Source of the DNA: a virus
DNA length: 40,433 bases
Virus record (IMG/VR): IMGVR_UViG_3300038415_000184
Span: 1 to 40,433 of that record
Strand: one strand, 5' to 3'
The stretch's first letter is position 1. The number at the start of each line of letters is the position of its first letter. The translations under genes and the position numbers were made by a program. Below are positions 34,149 to 40,327 of the stretch, piece after piece. The notes below the pieces were generated by a model. The model saw nothing but the letters and a program-made list of their open reading frames with translations. It searched no databases and was not told the origin of the DNA.

Positions 34149-34333
34149 CCCCCCTCCTTCGCCCGGTCTCTGAGCCAGTCGCCTCGGTCGGCCAAGCGCT
34201 CAGTTACGACTTCCTCGGCTTCGCGGTAAATCTCACACTGCTGTTCCAGCGGTAGGGCGAAGAAGTCAAGCCCGCGCTTCTCGGCAATACGCTCGGCCTC
34301 AAACTGGGCCTGATCCTTGAAAATGCGGGGCAT
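34145..34333 (-). CDS. Small helical protein between RecT and nuclease
   Basis: The 62-residue protein is a charged helix bundle (FEAERIAEKRGLDFFALPLE) and was not recognised. Its overlaps (1 bp with RecT, ATGA with the nuclease) place it in the recombination set. Confidence 0.45.
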   Translation of the reverse strand: MPRIFKDQAQFEAERIAEKRGLDFFALPLEQQCEIYREAEEVVTERLADRGDWLRDRAKEGG

Positions 34334-35361
34334 TACCCTTTGCCTCTCAGGTATTCGCCTTTCCGCTTCTCGAATTGTTCGAAGCTCTCGCCTGCCTTGC
34401 GGGTTAGCCCTAAGCCTTCCAGAGCTTCGGATTCGATGCGATCATGCACTTTAGTCTGCGCCTCCCGGCTTCCCTCTGGCAGCAGCGGCTGGTCGTCCGC
34501 AGGGTCGATCTGGAACAGCATCTCGGCCATTTGCGGCGCCACCGGCATCTTCTTTTCGGGCGCTTCGGTAGCGTCGTCAATTTCCTGGGATTCCGCCATC
34601 TCCGGCGTGCAGGGAAGGCTATTGAACGCGCGGTGTACGCAGGTCTTGAGCGCCATGCGATCCCAGTCCGTAACCCACGGCACGCGGCGAGGATCGTTGT
34701 AAGCGAGCGTCGCAGGATCGATGGCCCGGATCTGTTCGAGGGTGAGGATGTCCGAATCCCTGTCGCGCTTGGACCGGCCCGGATTGCGGCTGCGGTGGCG
34801 GATGCGTTCGATCTCCTCCACCGTCATGATGTCCACGATGCGCTTCTCACCAGAGACGCAGTAGGCATACCCCAGTACCACCTCGCCGCGGTCGGTCACT
34901 GGCTGCAGGCGCCCGTCGATCACCATGGTTAGATTAGGCTTGTGCATGAAATGCAAGCCCTCATCGTCGTACCAGTGATCGAACGAGTCTCGCTCGCGCA
35001 CCAACTCCGCCTTGACGGTCCAGCCGGCCCGATTTGCCAGGTCGATTTTCGCGCGGTAATCCAGCAGCAGTTGGCACTCGCGGCCGAAGGGGATGAGGTA
35101 GGCGCTGCGGTCCCGAATCTCAACTTGAAGATTCGCCGCCAGCAGCACGCTGTTCAAGAAACTCGTCGGCGTCACCCCGCACAGCGCGGGCGTCTTGCGG
35201 ATGCTGTTCACGATGAGCCATCGCCAGCGCTGCAGCGTCAGTTCCTTCGGCAGCACTCCGGCGAAGCTGCGCTCGTACTTTTTCAGCAAGTCGATGAGCT
35301 TCTTGGCTGCGACCGCTTCCAACTCGGTCTGAGGGCGGGCGATCAGTTCCTGGTCAGGCAT
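34333..35361 (-). CDS. recT: RecT-family single-strand annealing protein
   Basis: The 342-residue protein has the RecT core: CGVTPTSFLNSVLLAANLQV (about residues 61-80), the YLIPFGRECQLLLDYRAKI segment (about 88-106) and a downstream GYAYCVSGEKRIVDIMTVEE region. RecT anneals complementary single strands in phage recombination and replication. No partner exonuclease of the RecE type is visible; the VRR-NUC protein nearby is not an equivalent. The C-terminal 60 residues are acidic and variable, as usual. It is preceded by a membrane-anchored small gene that overlaps by 8 bp. Confidence 0.85.
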   Translation of the reverse strand: MPDQELIARPQTELEAVAAKKLIDLLKKYERSFAGVLPKELTLQRWRWLIVNSIRKTPALCGVTPTSFLNSVLLAANLQVEIRDRSAYLIPFGRECQLLLDYRAKIDLANRAGWTVKAELVRERDSFDHWYDDEGLHFMHKPNLTMVIDGRLQPVTDRGEVVLGYAYCVSGEKRIVDIMTVEEIERIRHRSRNPGRSKRDRDSDILTLEQIRAIDPATLAYNDPRRVPWVTDWDRMALKTCVHRAFNSLPCTPEMAESQEIDDATEAPEKKMPVAPQMAEMLFQIDPADDQPLLPEGSREAQTKVHDRIESEALEGLGLTRKAGESFEQFEKRKGEYLRGKG

Positions 35362-35596
35362 TGGCCTTTGTTCCTTTCTTGGGACGCCCTGGCTTTTGAT
35401 GCAGTTCGCAATTCTCTAACGTGGCCTGACAGCGGAAAGCGCAATGTGAAAGATTGCCTTGTGCACCGTTGCTGGAAGCGTCAAATGCCCATCTGATCCT
35501 TACTAACCTCTGCTCTGCCGCATCGACAGTAGCCCAAGCCGAGTCGATGTACCGAACGCCCAAACATGGCACAACAATGACCAGCCAAATCGGCAT
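35354..35596 (-). CDS. Small protein with hydrophobic N-terminus
   Basis: The 80-residue protein starts MPIWLVIVVPCLGVRYIDSA, a possible short membrane anchor, followed by three more cysteines and a basic tail (KPGRPKKGTKANA). It was not recognised. It overlaps RecT by 8 bp and its start overlaps the upstream stop (TGATG). Confidence 0.45.
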   Translation of the reverse strand: MPIWLVIVVPCLGVRYIDSAWATVDAAEQRLVRIRWAFDASSNGAQGNLSHCAFRCQATLENCELHQKPGRPKKGTKANA

Positions 35597-35808
35597 CAGA
35601 ACCCCCTCTGCGCGCGCATCATTGCAACGCCCATGCCGAAAATCTCCTTCGCCCTCGCCGCTGCCCGGTCTGCCGCGCGGCGCTGACGCTCCGCAGCATC
35701 GTCCGCAGCGTCATAAGGGTTCGGGTCGCAATCATCCTCGCACGTCAGCGGCCGCATCCGTTCATCGTCTTCAGCGGCTGGGCCGTAGCCTCTCGGTAGT
35801 TCACTCAT
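35596..35808 (-). CDS. Small Asp/Arg-rich early protein
   Basis: The 70-residue protein is acidic in the first half (PAAEDDERMRPLTCEDDCDP) and Arg/Ala-rich in the second. It was not recognised. The ATG at 35808 has AAAGGAG at six bases. It is the second gene of the early operon. Confidence 0.5.
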   Translation of the reverse strand: MSELPRGYGPAAEDDERMRPLTCEDDCDPNPYDAADDAAERQRRAADRAAARAKEIFGMGVAMMRAQRGF

Positions 35809-35904
35809 GCCATTCTCCTTTTTCAAAAAGGGCGGCAGCAAGAGGAGGAGAGCGCCGCCGCCCTGTGCGCCTCGCCGAATTCCCCATCAAAGCGTGGCGC
35901 AAGC

Positions 35905-36078
35905 CTACGGATTCGGCGGTGTGTTCGGAATCCTCCCCACAAGCACCATCCGTATCCATTCCGACAGATCACGTTCCATTGCCTTCGCCGCAGCGGAGAA
36001 TTGCCGCCAATCGGCCTCGCTCATGCGGATACAGATCTGCCGCGTGAGCTTTTTCTTCGGCTTCTTTCCATTAGCCAT
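35905..36078 (-). CDS. Ribbon-helix-helix-like DNA-binding protein
   Basis: The 57-residue protein has a strand (RQICIRMSEADW) and two helices (RQFSAAAKAMERDLSEWIRM), the ribbon-helix-helix plan of small phage repressors such as Arc. It is the first gene of the early operon and may autoregulate it. The ATG at 36078 lies six bases after a -10 element; a longer upstream reading was rejected. Confidence 0.6.
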   Translation of the reverse strand: MANGKKPKKKLTRQICIRMSEADWRQFSAAAKAMERDLSEWIRMVLVGRIPNTPPNP

Positions 36079-36084
36079 GGACAA

Positions 36085-36114
36085 AGCATACCGCCGCAAT
36101 GCAGCGCAAGTCAA
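36085..36114 (-). promoter_or_regulatory. Early-operon promoter, leaderless
   Basis: On the minus strand TTGACT (36114-36109), an 18-bp spacer and TATGCT (36090-36085) end six bases before the ATG at 36078. No ribosome site fits. It should drive the ribbon-helix-helix gene and the RecT and replication genes after it. Confidence 0.65.
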
Positions 36115-36132
36115 CGACTATTTTGAGAGAAT

Positions 36133-36150
36133 GATGAACGAATGTTCATC
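36133..36150. promoter_or_regulatory. LexA-box-like palindrome upstream of early promoter
   Basis: GATGAAC-GAAT-GTTCATC has perfect 7-bp arms and contains GAACNNNNGTTC, the core of the LexA box in Bacillus and Actinobacteria. It lies about 20 bp upstream of the early -35. SOS control is an inference; the ribbon-helix-helix protein could also bind here. Confidence 0.45.
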
Positions 36151-36160
36151 CGAGGAAGGG

Positions 36161-36180
36161 CGCGGGGCCGAAGCCCCGCG
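36161..36180 (-). terminator. Strong hairpin ending the lysis module
   Basis: CGCGGGGC-TTCG-GCCCCGCG on the minus strand forms an 8-bp stem with a UUCG loop, 6 bp after the stop at 36186. No long T run follows, so termination may be partial or Rho-assisted. It insulates the early promoter from the lysis genes. Confidence 0.55.
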
Positions 36181-36185
36181 TTCTG

Positions 36186-36530
36186 TTAGGTGGTGGCTGG
36201 AGGAGCCGCTGGGGTGTTGGTCGTGACTGCCGCAGCCATTGCGGCCGCGTTTGCATTGAGTTGCGTGACCAGCGCCTCGATAGCAGCTGGGTTGTTTGCG
36301 GCTAAGGCGGCGGCAAGTTGCGCGGCAATGCCGTTGAGCAGTGTGATGATCGAGCCGGACACCGTAGTATCGTTTGCGACGGCCGTTGTGAGGTCTGCCA
36401 TCGCCTGAGCTTGAGTTGCCATGTCTTTTGTCTCCTGTGATTTCATCTGTTCGAGCAGTTGCTGTATTCGGTCAAGCTGCGCCTTGAGAGGCGCGAGGGC
36501 TTGCCGCAATTCTTTGGCGATGAAAAACAT
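36186..36530 (-). CDS. Ala-rich phage protein with two possible starts
   Basis: From the ATG at 36530 (GGAGGG upstream) the product has 114 residues, with a basic/helical N-terminus. From the ATG at 36422 (AGGAGA upstream) it has 78 residues, beginning MATQAQAMADLTTAVANDTT, and looks like a widespread small Ala/Asn-rich phage protein. Both ribosome sites are good, so two products are possible, as in dual-start holins, although no membrane helix is clear. Its place downstream of the holin-like gene suggests a lysis-related or virion role. Confidence 0.55.
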   Translation of the reverse strand: MFFIAKELRQALAPLKAQLDRIQQLLEQMKSQETKDMATQAQAMADLTTAVANDTTVSGSIITLLNGIAAQLAAALAANNPAAIEALVTQLNANAAAMAAAVTTNTPAAPPATT

Positions 36531-36546
36531 CGCATCCCTCCAAAAT

Positions 36547-36750
36547 CTATCGGCTCCACTTCAGCGGCGGGGTGATCGCTCCGTTGACTTGCTTCAGATT
36601 AGCCCCCAGCAAGTGCGTGAAACCGTACATCCAGCGGTAGAATTGGCTGCTGGCGGTCGTCGGCTCCGGCATGGCTTGGATGGCTGCCGAGAAGATCCAG
36701 CACGCACCCGCGACCACATACGGGTTGTGAACGAGCGATTGGAAATCCAT
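36547..36750 (-). CDS. Holin-like small membrane protein
   Basis: The 67-residue protein has one hydrophobic segment (PYVVAGACWIFSAAIQAMP, residues 10-28) and a second weaker one (FYRWMYGFTHLLGANL). Similar phage proteins with PYVV-G-x-W-I-x-SA are found near lysis genes. A role as holin is inferred from size, hydrophobicity and the enzyme gene in the same module. No antiholin was identified. Confidence 0.5.
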   Translation of the reverse strand: MDFQSLVHNPYVVAGACWIFSAAIQAMPEPTTASSQFYRWMYGFTHLLGANLKQVNGAITPPLKWSR

Positions 36751-36757
36751 AATGCTC

Positions 36758-37270
36758 CTATTGCGCCGTGCCGAAGCCCAGCGAAAAGATCAATTGGCTG
36801 CCGCTCTGGTTTGAGACATTGGAACTGACGACGCGGACCATAGGGGCAACGTACCACGTCCCCTTACCAATCGCGTGTGCAGCCATCCCGCCTGCCGACC
36901 ATGCCCAGCCGGCGCTGCCGCCGTTCCAACTTGGGCCAACCGCTCCGGTTGCGTAGACGGTCCAGGCGCCCGCTGAGAGCATTTTCTGGGCAACTCCAGC
37001 CCCTACGTTGGTTGTAACGGTGATTGGCTTTACGTTTGTTGGCACGATGTCGATCACCGTGTAGGCATACGTTCCCGTGGCGTCGGCAACTGCCCTCGCA
37101 TACATCGCAGTCCCGGCGCACTGCTGGGCCAGCGTTGAGGACGCGCCTTGATTCCAACTGGCGCCCACTCCCCAGATGTTCACGGGGTTGACTGGCGCGG
37201 GAGTTGGTGTTTGCCCGAGCGCGACGAACGCGAGCGGCAGGCAGAGCGCAAGAATCTTGATGGTTCTCAT
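36758..37270 (-). CDS. Secreted beta-rich protein with signal peptide
   Basis: The 170-residue protein begins with a signal peptide (MRTIKILALCLPLAFVALGQ) and a Thr/Pro linker. The mature part has alternating Gly/aromatic strands (NIWGVGASWNQG, AVGPSWNGGSAGWAWSAGGM, ending SGSQLIFSLGFGTAQ). The pattern, and a final phenylalanine-rich strand, resemble a small outer-membrane beta barrel. A surface protein that changes receptor exposure would fit, but this is inference. The ATG at 37270 has GGAAGGAA upstream. Confidence 0.6.
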   Translation of the reverse strand: MRTIKILALCLPLAFVALGQTPTPAPVNPVNIWGVGASWNQGASSTLAQQCAGTAMYARAVADATGTYAYTVIDIVPTNVKPITVTTNVGAGVAQKMLSAGAWTVYATGAVGPSWNGGSAGWAWSAGGMAAHAIGKGTWYVAPMVRVVSSNVSNQSGSQLIFSLGFGTAQ

Positions 37271-37512
37271 TTGACGTTTCCTTCCTTCATTTTTTGTGGG
37301 GCTGCAGGGGCACCTTGGCATTTACCACGTATGCCGGTGAGATAGTAATTCCCGTCACAATAGCAGCCCACCTGACAGTCGCTAGACCATTCGCAGGTCC
37401 CGCCGCATCGATTGAGACTGCATGGGGCCGGCTTGGTGGCCACTAATATGGCCACTGTAGCAAGTAGCACCAGCAGGAAAACGGGCAAACCTTTGCAGAA
37501 TCTGATAAACAT
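37267..37512 (-). CDS. Membrane-anchored cysteine-rich knottin-like protein
   Basis: The 81-residue protein has a signal or anchor helix (GLPVFLLVLLATVAILVA) and a domain with cysteines at 31, 36, 40, 46, 50, 52 and 65. The central spacing C-x5-C-x3-C-x-C matches squash-inhibitor and cyclotide knottins (compare SSDCQVGCYC). Disulfides can form only outside the cytoplasm, consistent with the signal. Protease inhibition or envelope binding are possible; neither is shown. It overlaps the secreted-protein gene by ATGA. Confidence 0.55.
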   Translation of the reverse strand: MFIRFCKGLPVFLLVLLATVAILVATKPAPCSLNRCGGTCEWSSDCQVGCYCDGNYYLTGIRGKCQGAPAAPQKMKEGNVK

Positions 37513-37520
37513 TTGTACTC

Positions 37521-37706
37521 CTATTTGTCCTTTCTTTCTTTCGATCCAAACAAGCGCTTGATGCCGCGCCCGATTGCCTTGGCCCCTCTGATGATGACGG
37601 GCAGCGGCACTTTCACTTCGATGTCATGTTCGGCCGGGACTTTTGAGTAGTCAGGGCCACCAGTCAGATCCAACGGGTTCATGGGGGTGCCGGGCTGGAT
37701 CTTCAC
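37521..37706 (-). CDS. Small basic lysis-module protein
   Basis: The 61-residue product uses a GTG at 37706 that overlaps the upstream stop (GTGA) with GGGGATGG before it. It ends in a basic amphipathic tail (IRGAKAIGRGIKRLFGSKER). The longer reading from 37766 would overlap its neighbour by 64 bp. It was not recognised; membrane association through the tail is possible. Confidence 0.5.
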   Translation of the reverse strand: MKIQPGTPMNPLDLTGGPDYSKVPAEHDIEVKVPLPVIIRGAKAIGRGIKRLFGSKERKDK

Positions 37707-37957
37707 GATTCCATCCCCAGTTGGTTCTTGAGTTGAGATTCGATCACGCCGATACTGACGTACCATGGCTTCTTTATCACGGACACCTGCAGGATTTGGT
37801 CCGCCTCGGCGTACTGTGCCACGGCTTCAACACCATGCCCGCTGATCGCCCATGAATCAGGCCCCTCATCGGCCAGCACACTCGCACCGGCCGCCTTGAG
37901 CTTGTCGAGAAGCGTTGCGATCTGATCGCGCGTGGCGTAGACAGTGAAAGTGTTCAT
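37703..37957 (-). CDS. Small lysis-module protein, unknown
   Basis: The 84-residue protein has an alpha/beta pattern (TFTVYATRDQIATLLDKLKA, VSVIKKPWYVSIGVIESQLK) and no membrane segment. It lies between the transpeptidase-fold enzyme and the basic protein, overlapping the first by ATGA. Confidence 0.5.
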   Translation of the reverse strand: MNTFTVYATRDQIATLLDKLKAAGASVLADEGPDSWAISGHGVEAVAQYAEADQILQVSVIKKPWYVSIGVIESQLKNQLGMES

Positions 37958-38316
37958 GCTGTTACCTCAAGCCTGCGGTCCGTGTCGTCCGCAATCTGCT
38001 GGCGAATTGGATGCGCCATCACGATGCAGCCTTTACTAGCCGAGCCGGGAAATCGGATCGAGTCAGCATGTAACCGGAAGCCGCTGCGGCCGAACATCTG
38101 GTTTGTCGGATCGGGCGTCAACGGGAAGCATAGCGGCCCGTCGATGGGGTCAGTATAGGGTTCTCCGATGGTGTAGAATCCCTGCGGGAGCGGCCCCACG
38201 TTGGGGACCGCCTGCATTTCGGAATCGTTCTTGCCCGACCCGGCACCAGCGTAGCCGACGCCGACCACGATGCCATCCTGCGTCAGTTCGCCCGTCGATT
38301 GGCTGTAGACGTACAT
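37954..38316 (-). CDS. Tlde1/DUF2778-type peptidoglycan enzyme
   Basis: The 120-residue protein has GPLPQGFYTIGEPYTD (residues 41-56), GRSGFRLHADS with His83 and ASKGCIVM with Cys97. This is the L,D-transpeptidase-like Tlde1 (DUF2778) arrangement, in which a His/Cys pair acts on tetrapeptide stems of peptidoglycan. In other systems Tlde1 is a type VI effector; here its position upstream of a holin-like gene makes it a candidate endolysin or wall-modifying enzyme. It has no signal peptide. The ATG lies eight bases after a -10 element. Confidence 0.7.
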   Translation of the reverse strand: MYVYSQSTGELTQDGIVVGVGYAGAGSGKNDSEMQAVPNVGPLPQGFYTIGEPYTDPIDGPLCFPLTPDPTNQMFGRSGFRLHADSIRFPGSASKGCIVMAHPIRQQIADDTDRRLEVTA

Positions 38317-38320
38317 CCGA

Positions 38321-38353
38321 TTGAATCATAGAGCATGTTGCGTTACAGTACAA
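38321..38353. promoter_or_regulatory. Two overlapping divergent promoters
   Basis: Plus strand: TTGAAT (38321-38326), 17 bp, TACAGT (38344-38349), six bases, GTG at 38356. Minus strand: TTGTAC (38353-38348), 17 bp, TATGAT (38330-38325), eight bases, ATG at 38316. Each -10 overlaps the -35 of the other, so only one polymerase can bind. Both mRNAs should be leaderless or nearly so. Confidence 0.6.
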
Positions 38354-38355
38354 GC

Positions 38356-39570
38356 GTGAACAAGCCACAATCCTTCCCCACCCTGCCGACGCTTCGCAAA
38401 CGGGCGGCCAAATCCCCCACGTATGAAAACCTGATTAACCTCGAAAGCGGCCTCCGCCGCACTGCCCGGCTGGCCGAAGCCCACGGCGTTCTGGAGAAGG
38501 CGCTCCGCCTGAATCCGCAGCAACCTGCAGGCTGGGTCAATGCTGCCCAACTCTACAGCGACTTGGGCAATTTTGCAGAAGTCCCCAGCCTGTTCCAGCG
38601 GGCGCTGCAATGCTTTGAGAAGCAGGGCCTTGCGCCGACGATGGCCAAGGACACGCTGCTAGGCTTTGCCTACAGCATGATGCGGCTAGGCCAGTTCAAG
38701 TACGCCTGGCCGGTCTGGGAGGGTGCCCGCGTCGGCGTGAGTTGGCACCCCTTCCCCCACACCTATCCCTGGCGCGGCGAGCCGGTCAAGAAACTGGTTG
38801 TGCTGCCCGAGGGCGGCTACGGCGACGGTTTCCTGTTCTCGCGCTGGCTGCCGTTGCTAGCCCAGCGAGTGCCCGAAGTAGTCTTCATTGTTTGGGACAG
38901 ATTGTACGAGTACATGGCACACGTTGCCGGCCGCTACGTTCGCGTGTTCCCGATGTCGCACGAATGGCGCTACGCCGAATTGAGCGAATACACCCACTCC
39001 ACCAGCCTGATGAGCCTGCCCGCGGAATTGGGTATGGAGTCTTGGGCCGACATCCCGCCGTCGATTGACTGGACCCCGCCGGCGCACATCATCCATCCAC
39101 CTCTGAACTGGATCGGCTACTGCTGGTGGGCCGAAGAAAACGGTTCCCAGCGGCGTATCCGGTCGTTGGATCAGATGACCGCAGATCGCGTCGGCAAGGC
39201 GCTGGCGAAACGCTGCGAGCGGGTTGTTTCCCTCGTCCCGGAGCAGCAGCGGCTGTACGAGCAGCAGACCGCTCCGCGCTGCCCCAAGGGCGTCACCCAA
39301 GACGAGGCCTTGCTGGACGGCTGGGAGCAGACCGCACGAACGATCCTGAAGTGCCGGCTAGTGGTGTCAACCGATACCGCCGTAGCGCACTTGGCGGGGA
39401 CGTTGGGCGTCCCGACGCTGCTGTTGCAGCCGGTGCGGAGAGATTGGAAATGGGGGCTTAGCGGAGTGAATCTCCCGCCGTGGTACGGTTCCACTTTCCG
39501 CGAGTTCACGAACGACGATCCCGAAGGTTGGAACGGGGACGCGCTACTAAAAGTCCTTCAATCTTATTGA
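38356..39570 (+). CDS. TPR and glycosyltransferase family 9-like protein
   Basis: The 404-residue protein has two TPR-like units near the N-terminus (about residues 28-95, HGVLEKALRLNPQQPAGWVN and AQLYSDLGNFAEVPSLFQRA). A GT-B-like domain follows with VVLPEGGYGDGFLFSRWLP, the glycine-rich nucleotide-site loop seen in family 9 and related enzymes. Near the C-terminus STDTAVAHLAGTLGVPTLLL resembles the sugar-nucleotide-binding helix of heptosyltransferases. It may modify host surface glycan or virion proteins. The GTG start is supported by the -10 six bases upstream. It is on the opposite strand from the lysis genes. Confidence 0.65.
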   Translation: MNKPQSFPTLPTLRKRAAKSPTYENLINLESGLRRTARLAEAHGVLEKALRLNPQQPAGWVNAAQLYSDLGNFAEVPSLFQRALQCFEKQGLAPTMAKDTLLGFAYSMMRLGQFKYAWPVWEGARVGVSWHPFPHTYPWRGEPVKKLVVLPEGGYGDGFLFSRWLPLLAQRVPEVVFIVWDRLYEYMAHVAGRYVRVFPMSHEWRYAELSEYTHSTSLMSLPAELGMESWADIPPSIDWTPPAHIIHPPLNWIGYCWWAEENGSQRRIRSLDQMTADRVGKALAKRCERVVSLVPEQQRLYEQQTAPRCPKGVTQDEALLDGWEQTARTILKCRLVVSTDTAVAHLAGTLGVPTLLLQPVRRDWKWGLSGVNLPPWYGSTFREFTNDDPEGWNGDALLKVLQSY

Positions 39571-39608
39571 TTTGCGCCCGCTCTACAAAGATTTTCGTTG
39601 CAAATCAA
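39567..39608. repeat. Inverted repeat TTGATTTGC / GCAAATCAA
   Basis: The 9-bp arms TTGATTTGC (39567-39575) and GCAAATCAA (39600-39608) are perfect complements around a 24-bp centre. The right arm overlaps the -35 of the next gene and repeats the late-promoter element at 23757-23768. A regulator dimer could bind. Confidence 0.45.
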
Positions 39609-39627
39609 CGCCTTTCATCGGTAAACT
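39598..39627 (+). promoter_or_regulatory. Leaderless promoter of the right-hand regulator
   Basis: TTGCAA (39598-39603), an 18-bp spacer and TAAACT (39622-39627) lie seven bases before the GTG at 39635. The -35 is inside GTTGCAAATCAA, shared with the late promoter. Confidence 0.5.
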
Positions 39628-39634
39628 CGCAATT

Positions 39635-40327
39635 GTGAACCGCTGGAAAGAGCGAAACCGGCAGATCGCACGTCACCAGGGGATAGTGAAAGTCTACGAA
39701 ACGAATCAAGAATTAGAGTATCTGCGGGGCAAAGAGAAGGAGCTTGTCGCCCAGTGGCAGCCGGAACGCATCGCTGCGCTGAAGGATCGCTGCAAGGTGC
39801 CAGTATCACGAATCGTTGCTTTGCTAGGGATTACCGCGAGCGCGTTCTCGAAACTGGCCTCCGGCGACTTTACCCCCTCCGGCCCGCTGTGCCTGCGGAT
39901 GGGCCAGTTGGAAGAGGCAGCCGATGCTGGTGAACTGCACTCCGGGAAACAAGTCATCCCCAGCCAGCGCGAGATGCGGCGCCGGATGTCGGCCTTCCGC
40001 TCGTGGTGGTTTAACCGACCGCCCACTGCAGAGTTCCCTTTGGTGTCCGTGGAGGTATGCGTGCACTGGGGCAAGTCACCCTACGAGCACATGCGGTTGC
40101 CGGTGAAACCATTCCCCAAGCTGCGGTTGCAGAAGTTTGACGGATTAGTCAATGTGGTGCGGACGATCACCGTAGCAATCCGCAAGCTGGCCCAAGCTAA
40201 TGCCCGGCTCTACTGGACGCAAGCCGAGGCTGAGTTCTGGGAACGCTACGCCCGCGACACCTTACCCGAGGTCGTGCTGGGTCGCCAGCAGATCATCCGA
40301 CACGCTCGAAGCATGAAAGGAAAATAA
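39635..40327 (+). CDS. Helix-turn-helix regulator, unknown family
   Basis: The 230-residue protein has an N-terminal helical region and a helix-turn-helix at about residues 57-80 (VSRIVALLGITASAFSKLAS), the plan of an XRE-type or Cro-type domain. The C-terminal 130 residues are alpha/beta and were not recognised. The GTG at 39635 fits the promoter spacing better than the upstream in-frame start, which would overlap the promoter. It lies between the glycosyltransferase-like gene and an excisionase-like gene and may control the late or lysis promoters that share its -35 element. Confidence 0.55.
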   Translation: MNRWKERNRQIARHQGIVKVYETNQELEYLRGKEKELVAQWQPERIAALKDRCKVPVSRIVALLGITASAFSKLASGDFTPSGPLCLRMGQLEEAADAGELHSGKQVIPSQREMRRRMSAFRSWWFNRPPTAEFPLVSVEVCVHWGKSPYEHMRLPVKPFPKLRLQKFDGLVNVVRTITVAIRKLAQANARLYWTQAEAEFWERYARDTLPEVVLGRQQIIRHARSMKGK

